DNA from: JAOPZW01 sp036379935
GTDB lineage: Bacteria > Actinomycetota > Thermoleophilia > Solirubrobacterales > Solirubrobacteraceae
Assembly (NCBI GenBank): GCA_036379935.1
Contig: DASVFT010000017.1
Location: forward strand, 1-9,105
Reading direction: 5' to 3'
Length of the DNA stretch: 9,105 bases
Part shown: positions 1-5,344 of the stretch, in pieces
How positions within the stretch are numbered: the stretch's first letter is position 1
Layout: each line of letters begins with the position of its first letter
The notes under the pieces: generated by a model
What the model was told of the DNA's origin: nothing
Seen by the model: the letters and a program-made list of their open reading frames with translations, nothing else
The model's database searches: none
Translations under genes and position numbers: made by a program

Positions 1-194
1 ATCTCGCCCGCACGAGCGTCGCCGGGCCGCAGGCCTGGGGCTATGAGCACCGCTCCGGCGCTGCCGGCGGCCACGAGCGGGCCGCTGGCGTCGCCCAGCG
101 CCGCCCGCGCGCTCTGGGTGCGGCCCTGCAGCGGCAGCGCGCTGGCCACCACGACGGCCAGCGCGACGGCGACGACGGCGAGGGGACGCGCCAT
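1..194 (-). CDS. Secreted protein with TasA/camelysin-like start (partial, 3' end outside window)
   Basis: Only the first 64 codons lie in the window. They encode a signal peptide: a short MARP start followed by a hydrophobic run of Ala, Val and Leu to about residue 22. Further on is the segment LIAPGLRPGDARAGE (residues 50-64). This resembles the ATGLKPGDVSLGTV segment of the TasA-like protein at the head of the same gene cluster, so a related beta-sandwich surface protein is likely (inference). The ATG shares its A with the TGA stop of the upstream gene (TGATG, positions 196-192), so translation is probably coupled. No good Shine-Dalgarno is visible. It is the fourth gene of the minus-strand TasA/SipW-like cassette. 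The C-terminal part, and hence the family, cannot be judged here. Confidence 0.72.
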   Translation of the reverse strand, partial: MARPLAVVAVALAVVVASALPLQGRTQSARAALGDASGPLVAAGSAGAVLIAPGLRPGDARAGE

Positions 195-1099
195 CAGAAG
201 TCCACGTCGCTCGCGCTCTCGGTGACCGACGTGGTCGTCACCGCGTTGCCCGCGAGGTCCTTGACGGCAGCGTCGACCGTCCACGTCATGTTCTGAGCCG
301 CGACGGGGACGACGCTCACCAGCCCGCTCTGCAGCGCGCCGAGCGTGACGACCACCGAGGCGTGATCGGCCGACCGCACCATCGTGGCGGCGAACGTGGC
401 GGTCGTGGTCACGTAGTCGCCGTTGGTCTGCACCGTCCCGAGGTGCACCGTGGTGCCGCCGCTGCCGTCCAGGACGGTGAACGGGTCGGGCGCGAGGACG
501 CCGGCGGTGACGCGGACCTGTACCGCAGTGGAGGCGCCGCTCCAGCCCGCGAGCACGCTGGCGGGGTCGATCGGCTCGCTGTAGCTGAAGGTGATGACGT
601 CGCCGGCGTCCACGGTGCCGGCCGTGGCGCCGCCGTTGGCGGCCGCGACGGCGGTCGCCGTCGGCGCGATCGTGTCGACCGTGAAGGTGTGCGCCGCGCT
701 CGTGCCGGTGTTGCCCGAGCTGTCGGACTGGCTGGCCTGCGCCGTGAAGGTGCCGCTCGTCAGGGTGGCGGCCGTCGTCGACCACGACCCCCCGGTGCGC
801 GTCGGCGTGAGCGTCTGCAGCGGCGACCCCGTCGCCGAGGCGCCGGCGTAGACGCGCACCGTCACCGTCGTGCCGTCCCCGGTCGCCGTGCCGGCGGTGC
901 CCGAGAGCGTCGGCGTCGCGCTGTTGGTGAGCGCGCCGTCGGCGGGACTGGCGAGGGTGACGACCGGGGCGACCCAGTCCGCGCTGGTGGCGAACGAGGC
1001 AGCGTTGCTCGTGCTGGCGGTGAAGGTCGCCCGCGATCGGTGCACGGAGGCCACGGCGATGAGCAGGCAGGCGAGGGCGGCGAGAGCCCAGCGGGTCAC
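194..1099 (-). CDS. Secreted Ig-like-domain protein of the TasA/SipW-like cassette
   Basis: A 301-residue predicted secreted protein. Residues 1-24 form a short hydrophobic signal segment (WALAALACLLIAVASV). It is followed by RATFTASTSNAASFAT, which matches the ATFTATAANPGNVFAT region after the signal peptide of the TasA-like protein two genes upstream, so the same SipW-type peptidase may process it (inference). Residues about 44-145 look like a bacterial Ig-like domain (APVVTLASPADGA at the start, FTVDTIAPT at the end). Residues about 147-290 resemble a second Ig-like domain of the SbsA type (DAGDVITFSYSEPIDP, later VKDLAGNAV). The protein is rich in Thr, Ser, Ala and Val with no Cys after the signal, as expected for an extracellular beta-sandwich. 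I chose GTG at 1099 because it overlaps the peptidase stop by 4 nt (GTGA) and gives a signal peptide at once. An upstream ATG at 1297 would add an Arg-rich stretch that is only peptidase coding sequence in another frame. Probable role: surface or matrix component. Confidence 0.85.
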   Translation of the reverse strand: MTRWALAALACLLIAVASVHRSRATFTASTSNAASFATSADWVAPVVTLASPADGALTNSATPTLSGTAGTATGDGTTVTVRVYAGASATGSPLQTLTPTRTGGSWSTTAATLTSGTFTAQASQSDSSGNTGTSAAHTFTVDTIAPTATAVAAANGGATAGTVDAGDVITFSYSEPIDPASVLAGWSGASTAVQVRVTAGVLAPDPFTVLDGSGGTTVHLGTVQTNGDYVTTTATFAATMVRSADHASVVVTLGALQSGLVSVVPVAAQNMTWTVDAAVKDLAGNAVTTTSVTESASDVDF

Positions 1100-1602
1100 G
1101 GCGCCGTCGCCCTCGCCTCCGGGCCGGACGCGCGCCACAGCCCGGCGAGCGTGACGAGCGCGATGAGCAGCGCGGGCCCGCCGATGACGACCATGCGCAC
1201 GCCGCGCTCGCTCAGCGCGGCGATGGCGAAGCCCGCGTACGGGAGCTGGAAGGCCACGCGGGCCTGCTCCCCGCCGTCCAGGCTGAACGAGCCCCACGGG
1301 TCGGGCGCAGAGTTGGCGTCGCCCTTGGTGCGCAGCACCGGCCGGCCGCGCACGGTGCGCAGCGAGACGATGCGATGGGTCACCAGTCCGACCTGCCCGG
1401 GCGGCCGGAAGGTGATGACGTCACCGGCCCGCAGGCTGGACGTCGGCACCACGCGGTCGAAGACGAGCGCCCCGCGGTCGTAGGTGCCGGTCATCGAGCC
1501 GCTCGTGATCACGTAGCGCTGGAAGCCGAGGAGCGCGGGCACGATGACGCACAGCCCGAGGACCAGCGCGGCGAGGGTCAGCAACGCGCCCGCCAGGCGC
1601 AT
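1096..1602 (-). CDS. SipW-type signal peptidase I (S26B, Ser-His type)
   Basis: A 168-residue membrane protease that would remove signal peptides at the outer face of the membrane. An N-terminal helix (residues about 3-26) anchors it. The catalytic Ser is in the SGSM box (Ser36). Where bacterial LepB has Lys, it has His76 in VTHRIV, and the GDAN box holds Asp95. Ser-His with this Asp box is the hallmark of the ER/archaeal-like branch that includes Bacillus SipW (family knowledge). A second hydrophobic segment near the C-terminus (about 136-156) fits a second membrane helix. The ATG at 1602 overlaps the stop of the TasA-like gene by 1 nt (TGATG), and its own stop overlaps the next gene by 4 nt. 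In Bacillus, SipW processes TasA and TapA. Lying between TasA-like secreted proteins, this enzyme most likely matures the products of the same operon (inference). Confidence 0.93.
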   Translation of the reverse strand: MRLAGALLTLAALVLGLCVIVPALLGFQRYVITSGSMTGTYDRGALVFDRVVPTSSLRAGDVITFRPPGQVGLVTHRIVSLRTVRGRPVLRTKGDANSAPDPWGSFSLDGGEQARVAFQLPYAGFAIAALSERGVRMVVIGGPALLIALVTLAGLWRASGPEARATAP

Positions 1603-2156
1603 CAGGTCTGCGTCGCCGACCAGGCGAAGTCCACCTGGGCGCTCTTGCCCTGGAACGTGTTGTCGGTGTTGGAGGGCAGGGTCACCGTGAAGCGGTAGCG
1701 GCGCTTGGCGGCGGCCGCGTACGTGCCCAGGGCCTGACCCGTCAGCGCGTCGACCTTGCCGCTGTAGACGGTCGACGGCGAGGTGCACGCGGGCGGGCTG
1801 CCGCCGCTCCACGCGCCGCAGTCGCCGACGACCAGGTCGAGCTGACCGAGCAGCGAGGTGTCGCCCGACGCGTTGGCGGTGCCGAGCTGGAAGACGCCCG
1901 ACAGCGTGCCCGTGTTCTCGATGTCCACGGTGCCCAAGCTGACGTCTCCGGGCTTGAGGCCGGTGGCGTTGAACAGCGCCGTGCTCGGCGTGTTGCCGAT
2001 GGTCAGCGACCCCGTCGCGAAGACGTTGCCGGGGTTGGCCGCCGTCGCCGTGAAGGTGGCGCCAGACCCGATCGTGATGCCGACCGCCGCGAGGACGACC
2101 GCGAGCGCGCCCAGCGTACGGCGTGGGTGCGCCGCAAGCGCGGAAAGACGATGCAC
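1602..2156 (-). CDS. TasA/camelysin-like secreted protein with SipW-dependent-type signal
   Basis: A 184-residue predicted secreted protein. It starts with a basic stretch (HPRR, residues 10-13) and a hydrophobic core (LGALAVVLAAVGITIGSG). Then comes ATFTATAANPGNVFATGSLT, the pattern of SipW-dependent signal peptides, in which an aromatic-rich post-cleavage strand leads to N-x-F-x-x-G-x-L. The mature part (GLKPGDVSLGTVDIENTGTLSG at 66-87, then RYRFTVTLPSNTDNTFQG) resembles TasA/CalY (camelysin) beta-sandwiches. Cys113 and Cys124 may form a disulfide. Proteins of this class build extracellular fibres in Bacillus; whether this one polymerises is unknown. The GTG start is supported by a GGAGGG site 5-6 nt upstream (2167-2162). 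It is the first gene of the minus-strand cassette, 137 nt after sufU, and is preceded by a promoter-like module shared with the GGDEF operon. Confidence 0.86.
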   Translation of the reverse strand: MHRLSALAAHPRRTLGALAVVLAAVGITIGSGATFTATAANPGNVFATGSLTIGNTPSTALFNATGLKPGDVSLGTVDIENTGTLSGVFQLGTANASGDTSLLGQLDLVVGDCGAWSGGSPPACTSPSTVYSGKVDALTGQALGTYAAAAKRRYRFTVTLPSNTDNTFQGKSAQVDFAWSATQT

Positions 2157-2161
2157 TGCAA

Positions 2162-2167
2162 CCCTCC
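2162..2167 (-). promoter_or_regulatory. Strong ribosome-binding site of the TasA-like gene
   Basis: GGAGGG on the minus strand sits 5 nt before the GTG at 2156. It fixes the GTG as the start and contrasts with the following genes of the cassette, which have weak or no Shine-Dalgarno and rely on overlap with the preceding gene. Confidence 0.85.
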
Positions 2168-2185
2168 GTGGTTCGAGCTGAGCGC

Positions 2186-2202
2186 CCGCCGTGACCCGGC
2201 GG
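2186..2202 (-). promoter_or_regulatory. Leader hairpin CCGCCG-N5-CGGCGG upstream of TasA-like gene
   Basis: On the minus strand CCGCCG (2202-2197) is followed by five bases and CGGCGG (2191-2186), a perfect 6-bp stem that a U-G pair can extend. It starts 13 nt after the CCGAT box and ends 29 nt before the GTG start. A hairpin with the identical stem sits at the matching place before the GGDEF operon (7041-7058). It is not followed by a T-run, so it is not a typical terminator. Function unknown; in such GC-rich DNA a chance occurrence cannot be excluded. Confidence 0.5.
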
Positions 2203-2213
2203 ACGCACCTCTG

Positions 2214-2241
2214 GCATCGGCCCGATCGCCACGCGCCTTGA
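2214..2241 (-). promoter_or_regulatory. Putative sigma-28/WhiG-like promoter of the TasA/SipW-like operon
   Basis: The minus strand reads TCAAGGCGCG (2241-2232), then GCCGATGC (2221-2214), with 15 nt between TCAAG and GCCGAT. Sigma-28 family promoters have TAAA, about 15-16 nt, then GCCGATAA (family knowledge), so the -10-like part matches well and the -35-like part has C for A. The expected transcript start is near 2207, giving a leader of about 50 nt. The same 10-mer and box occur before the GGDEF operon. Assignment to a sigma factor is inference. Confidence 0.5.
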
Positions 2242-2293
2242 CCGTCCTACACGCTGTTGGCGCGGCGGCAATCCCGCTTTCCTGACCGACAAG

Positions 2294-2719
2294 TCAGTGT
2301 TGGCGCGTGGCCTCGGCCTCGGACGCCGGCGTCTCCGGCTCCCAGTCGGCCGCGGCGCCCAGCCCGGCGCCCTTCAGGACCTTCAGCGAGAGCAGCGCGC
2401 ACTTCATGCGCGTGGCGGAGATGTCGATGCCGAGCAGGTCCAGCACGAAGGAGCGATCGAGGCGCAGGACGTCGTCGACCTTCATGCCCTTGACCTCGTC
2501 GGACGCCATCGACGCGGCCGCCTGGCTGATGGCGCACCCGTGGCCCTCGAAGCGCACGTCCTGGACGGTTCCGTCGGCGTCCACGCGCAGCATGACGGTG
2601 AGCTCGTCGCCGCACAGCGGGTTGTTGTCGGAGAACCGAAGGTCCGGGTCCTCCATCGGCCCCCAGTTGTGGGGGCGCTTGTAGTGCTCGAGGATCTCCT
2701 CGCGATAGAGGTCGTCCAT
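2294..2719 (-). CDS. sufU: SufU/NifU-like iron-sulfur assembly protein
   Basis: A 141-residue cytoplasmic protein of the IscU/SufU fold. The three conserved Cys and the Asp are present: Cys36 and Asp38 in NPLCGDEL, Cys62 in GHGCAIS and Cys107 in MKCALL. In SufU proteins these bind zinc and accept persulfide sulfur from SufS. The N-terminal LYREEILEHYKRPHNWG is typical. The ATG shares its A with the sufS stop (TGATG), which couples it to its partner enzyme. The spacing from the second to the third conserved Cys is 45 residues, close to IscU. The longer spacing of Bacillus SufU, which carries a characteristic insertion, is absent. The IscU LPPVK chaperone motif is also absent (DISATRMKC here). 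It is the last gene of the suf cluster. The acidic, Ala/Glu-rich tail after residue 125 looks disordered. Confidence 0.95.
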   Translation of the reverse strand: MDDLYREEILEHYKRPHNWGPMEDPDLRFSDNNPLCGDELTVMLRVDADGTVQDVRFEGHGCAISQAAASMASDEVKGMKVDDVLRLDRSFVLDLLGIDISATRMKCALLSLKVLKGAGLGAAADWEPETPASEAEATRQH

Positions 2720-3936
2720 CAGGCAAAGATCCTCTGGACCTCGGCGAGCCCGGCGATCAGGGCGTCGACGTCCTCCTGGGTGTTGTGGACAGCGAACGAC
2801 GCGCGCGACGTCGCGCCGACGCCGAGGCGGCGCATGAGCGGCTGCGCACAGTGGTGGCCGGCGCGCACGCAGATGCCCTGGCGCCCCAGGATCTCGGCCA
2901 CGTCGTGCGGGTGGATGCCCTCGAGGGAGAACGAGACCAGTGCCCCGCGATCGCCCGGGTCCAGTGGCCCGTGCAACGTGATGCCGGGCACCGCGGCCAG
3001 GCGCTCGAGCGCGTAGGCGACGAGCCCGCGCTCGTGAGCCCGCACCTGCTCCATGCCGATCGCCTGCAGGAAGTCCACTGCCGCGCCGAGGCCGATGGCC
3101 TCCGCGATGTTGGAGGTGCCCGCTTCGAACTTGGCCGGGCTCTGCGCCCACCGGGTCTCCTCGAGCGACACGGAGGAGATCATGTGCCCGCCGGTCAAGA
3201 ACGGCGGCATCTCGGCCAGCAGGTCGGCGCGCCCGTGCAGGACGCCGATGCCCGTCGGGCCGTAGACCTTGTGCCCGGTCCACCCGTAGAAGTCGGCACC
3301 CAGGGCGGCGACGTCGACCGGGATCTGCGGCACCGCCTGCGCGCCGTCGACGACGACGATGGCGCCGGCGTCGTGCGCGCGGCGCGCGATCTCCTGGATC
3401 CGGTTGATCGTGCCCACCACGTTGGAGACGTGGACGACGGCGACGACCTTGACGTCGCCCGCGGCCAGCAGGCGATCGAGCTCGTCGAGGTCGAGCCGGC
3501 CCTCGTCGTCGACACCGACGGCCGAGAACGCGGCGCCCCGGCGCAGGGCCAGCTGCTGCCAGGGCACGAAGTTCGAGTGGTGCTCCATCTCGGTGACGAC
3601 CACGCGATCGCCGGCGCCGACGTTGGCGTCGCCCCATGCGTAGGCCACGAGGTTGAGCGCCTCGGTGACGTTGCGGGTGAGGATCGTCTCCGCCGGGCCC
3701 CAGTTGACGAACTGCGCGATGCGCTCGCGCGCACCCTCGAAGAGCGCGGTCGCCTCGGCGGCCAGCGCGTAGACGCTGCGATGGACGGTGCCGCGATGGC
3801 GCTCGTAGTAGTCGTCCATCGCCTCGATGACCGCGCGCGGGGTCTGCGAGGTGGCGCCGGAGTCGAGGTAGACGAGCCCTTCGCGCTCGAGCGTCGGGAA
3901 CTCGTGGGCGACGGCGGCGTCGGCGAGCGCGCTCAT
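2719..3936 (-). CDS. sufS: Cysteine desulfurase SufS
   Basis: A 405-residue PLP-dependent class V aminotransferase-fold enzyme. It converts L-cysteine to L-alanine and holds the sulfur as a persulfide for Fe-S cluster assembly. Visible landmarks are YLDSGATSQTP near the N-terminus, EMEHHSN (His119/120, cofactor stacking region), DGAQAVPQ (Asp198, pyridine nitrogen), TGHKVYGPTGIGVL with the Schiff-base Lys223, and RAGHHCAQP with the catalytic Cys363. Arg378 in the TSRAS motif fits substrate carboxylate binding. Length is normal for the group II (SufS/CsdA) enzymes. The ATG lies 2 nt after the sufC stop and the stop overlaps sufU by 1 nt, so it belongs to the Rrf2-sufC-sufS-sufU cluster. SufU is its expected sulfur acceptor. 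Confidence 0.97.
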   Translation of the reverse strand: MSALADAAVAHEFPTLEREGLVYLDSGATSQTPRAVIEAMDDYYERHRGTVHRSVYALAAEATALFEGARERIAQFVNWGPAETILTRNVTEALNLVAYAWGDANVGAGDRVVVTEMEHHSNFVPWQQLALRRGAAFSAVGVDDEGRLDLDELDRLLAAGDVKVVAVVHVSNVVGTINRIQEIARRAHDAGAIVVVDGAQAVPQIPVDVAALGADFYGWTGHKVYGPTGIGVLHGRADLLAEMPPFLTGGHMISSVSLEETRWAQSPAKFEAGTSNIAEAIGLGAAVDFLQAIGMEQVRAHERGLVAYALERLAAVPGITLHGPLDPGDRGALVSFSLEGIHPHDVAEILGRQGICVRAGHHCAQPLMRRLGVGATSRASFAVHNTQEDVDALIAGLAEVQRIFA

Positions 3937-3938
3937 GC

Positions 3939-4700
3939 TCAGGCCGCCGCCAGCTCGCGGACCCAGCCGTAGCCCTCGCGCTCGAGCTGCTCGACGAGCT
4001 CCGAGCCGCCCTCCTTGACGATGCGCCCGTCGTACATGATCGAGACGCGATCGGGCGCGACGAGATGCAGGATGCGCTGGTAGTGGGTGATGATGAGCAC
4101 GCCCAGCTCGCTCTCGGCGGCCACCGTGTTGACCCCGTGGGCCACGGTGTTCAGGGCGTCGATGTCCAGGCCCGAGTCGGTCTCGTCGAGGATCGCGATC
4201 TCGGGGCGCTGGAGCGCCAGCTGGAGGATCTCCAGGCGCTTCTTCTCGCCGCCGGAGAAGCCGTCGTTGAGGTAGCGCGAGGCGAAGTCCTTGCGGACGT
4301 GCATGAGCTCCATCGCCTGCTCGACGGTCTTGCGGAAGTCCTTGAGCGAGATCTCCGGCTCTCCGCGCGCGTCGCGGTGGGCGTTCATGACCATGCGCAG
4401 GTACTTCGTGATGGTCACGCCGGGGATGGCGACGGGGTACTGAAAGGCCATGAAGAGGCCCATCCGCGCCCGCTCGTCGGGGTCGGCGTCGGTGATGTCC
4501 TCGCCCTTGAAGAGGATCTGGCCCTCGGTCACCTCGAGGTTGGGCTGGCCCATGATGACGTTGGCCAGCGTCGACTTGCCCGAGCCGTTCGGGCCCATCA
4601 GGGCGTGGATCTCGCCCTTGCTGACGGCGAGGTCGAGCCCCTTGAGGATCTGCTTGTCAGCGGCCTGGACGTGGAGGTTGCGGATCTCGAGATCGGCCAT
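3939..4700 (-). CDS. sufC: Fe-S cluster assembly ATPase SufC
   Basis: A 253-residue ABC-type ATPase that normally works with SufB and SufD in the SufBC2D scaffold, where ATP hydrolysis drives cluster assembly in the cytoplasm. All nucleotide-binding motifs are intact: Walker A GPNGSGKST (36-44), Q-loop AFQYP (Gln87), signature FSGGEKKR (148-155), Walker B IAILDE (168-173), D-loop SGLD and H-loop ITHY (His206). FQYPVAIPGVT and the LDETDSGLDIDAL stretch are typical of SufC, as opposed to transport ATPases. It starts 28 nt after the Rrf2 gene, with a weak purine-rich site (AAGAAAG) before the ATG. Its usual partners sufB and sufD are not in the window: the next gene downstream is sufS, and upstream of the regulator the DNA is divergent. 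Confidence 0.97.
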   Translation of the reverse strand: MADLEIRNLHVQAADKQILKGLDLAVSKGEIHALMGPNGSGKSTLANVIMGQPNLEVTEGQILFKGEDITDADPDERARMGLFMAFQYPVAIPGVTITKYLRMVMNAHRDARGEPEISLKDFRKTVEQAMELMHVRKDFASRYLNDGFSGGEKKRLEILQLALQRPEIAILDETDSGLDIDALNTVAHGVNTVAAESELGVLIITHYQRILHLVAPDRVSIMYDGRIVKEGGSELVEQLEREGYGWVRELAAA

Positions 4701-4728
4701 GTGCTTTCTTGGGTTTCAGGTGGCGGGT

Positions 4729-5208
4729 TCAGGCGACGACGGCGGGCGCCTTGGCGGGCATGGCGGGCAGCGCGCGCTCGGAGAAGGCGATGAGCTCGGA
4801 GAGCGTCGTGTGCGCCAGCGCCTTGATGACCCCGCCCTGGACGCGCGTCCACAACAGCTTGGTGGCGCAGGCGTGACCGTGGTCGTCGACGTGCGAGCAC
4901 AGGACGCGGCCTTCCTCTGAGTCGTCGACGAAGCAGCTCATCGGCGCCACGGCGCCCTCGAGCGCAAGGACGACCTCGTCCATCGTGATCGACTCGGGCG
5001 CGCGCGAGAGCCGATAGCCGCCGTGCGCCCCGCGCGTGCTCTCGACGAGAGCGGCCTTCTTGAGCAGCGCGACGATCCGCTCCAGGTAGGCAAGCGGCAG
5101 GCCCTCGGCCTCGGCGATCGCCTTGAGCGACACGGGATGCCCGGAGCCCTGACGACCGAGCTCGACGAGCAGGCGCACTCCGTACTCCGCCTTCGTCGTG
5201 AAGATCAT
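4729..5208 (-). CDS. Rrf2-family transcriptional regulator (IscR-like, of the suf operon)
   Basis: A 159-residue dimeric winged-helix regulator. The N-terminal MIFTTKAEYGVRLLVEL, the helix-turn-helix (SLKAIAEAEGLPLAYLERI, residues 27-45) and the wing (RGAHGGYRLSR, 59-69) are classic Rrf2 features. Three Cys (92, 104, 114) lie in the expected sensor region, suggesting that it binds an Fe-S cluster and reports Fe-S status. The spacing differs from E. coli IscR (Cys92, 98, 104 plus His107), so the ligands are not certain. It heads the suf cluster and probably controls it. The tail after residue 145 is Ala/Pro-rich and unconserved-looking. The mRNA is probably leaderless: a -10-like TAGGAT ends 7 nt before the ATG. 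An inverted repeat overlapping this box is the likely operator. Known family roles include IscR, CymR, NsrR and RirA; adjacency to suf favours an IscR-like role. Confidence 0.93.
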   Translation of the reverse strand: MIFTTKAEYGVRLLVELGRQGSGHPVSLKAIAEAEGLPLAYLERIVALLKKAALVESTRGAHGGYRLSRAPESITMDEVVLALEGAVAPMSCFVDDSEEGRVLCSHVDDHGHACATKLLWTRVQGGVIKALAHTTLSELIAFSERALPAMPAKAPAVVA

Positions 5209-5215
5209 GTCCCCA

Positions 5216-5221
5216 ATCCTA
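5216..5221 (-). promoter_or_regulatory. -10-like box of the Rrf2-suf operon (leaderless transcript likely)
   Basis: TAGGAT on the minus strand ends 7 nt before the ATG at 5208, the spacing expected when transcription starts at or next to the start codon. No Shine-Dalgarno precedes the ATG. A -35 box is not convincing. Leaderless mRNAs are common in Actinobacteria. Confidence 0.5.
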
Positions 5222-5235
5222 CCAACGCGGTAGGA
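5217..5235. promoter_or_regulatory. Inverted repeat, probable Rrf2 operator
   Basis: TCCTACC (5217-5223), five bases, then GGTAGGA (5229-5235): a perfect 7-bp inverted repeat. It starts 9 nt upstream of the Rrf2 start codon and overlaps the -10-like box. Rrf2 proteins bind such dyads as dimers and commonly autoregulate, so this is the best candidate for the operator of the regulator and the suf genes (inference). It is 110 nt from the divergent CAP gene, so control of that gene is less likely. Confidence 0.68.
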
Positions 5236-5303
5236 GTTCCCTGACGCGCGAGGCGGGCTGCGGCGCGCGCGCAGGTCTGGTAAGCATCACCACCACCGGA
5301 GCG

Positions 5304-5329
5304 GCAAGGCGCCAGTCTCGCCGCCCGAT
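5304..5329 (+). promoter_or_regulatory. Weaker copy of the CAAGGCGC / CCGAT promoter-like motif before the CAP gene
   Basis: GCAAGGCGCC (5304-5313) is followed by CCGAT (5325-5329), with 16 nt between CAAG and CCGAT, as before the TasA-like gene. The first base of the -10-like hexamer differs (CCCGAT instead of GCCGAT). The box lies only 15 nt before the ATG at 5345, so the transcript would have a leader of about 9 nt. No leader hairpin or Shine-Dalgarno follows. Weak on its own; notable because of the two better copies. Confidence 0.3.
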
Positions 5330-5344
5330 CCCCCCGTCCCCCCG

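Noticed and set aside
362..1483. Long plus-strand reading frame opposite the secreted Ig-like and peptidase genes
   Set aside because: Arg/Gly/Ala-rich low-complexity translation with no domain; it is the antisense shadow of two recognisable minus-strand genes in GC-rich DNA.
2157..2241. c-di-GMP-I (GEMM) or another known riboswitch in the TasA-like or GGDEF leader
   Set aside because: The conserved GEMM-I core (GACGCAAAGC and the GNRA tetraloop/receptor pair) is not present in either leader, and I saw no core of TPP, cobalamin, glycine or c-di-AMP switches.
2216..2248. Nested stem-loop (GGACG/CGTCC enclosing TGGC..GCCA) around the TasA-like promoter box
   Set aside because: It overlaps the promoter-like -10 box and is not reproduced before the GGDEF operon, so it is probably a by-product of GC-rich sequence.
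2244..2271. Alternative housekeeping promoter TTGCCG-N16-TAGGAC on the minus strand
   Set aside because: Poor match at the -35 and at the second half of the -10, with no independent support; the motif just downstream is shared with a second operon and preferred.
2157..2293. Intrinsic terminator after sufU
   Set aside because: No GC stem followed by a T-run is visible; read-through from suf into the TasA-like operon cannot be excluded.
2785..3972. 395-codon plus-strand frame opposite sufS
   Set aside because: Its translation is a featureless Arg/Asp/Ala/Val mix, while the opposite strand encodes a full SufS with all catalytic residues.
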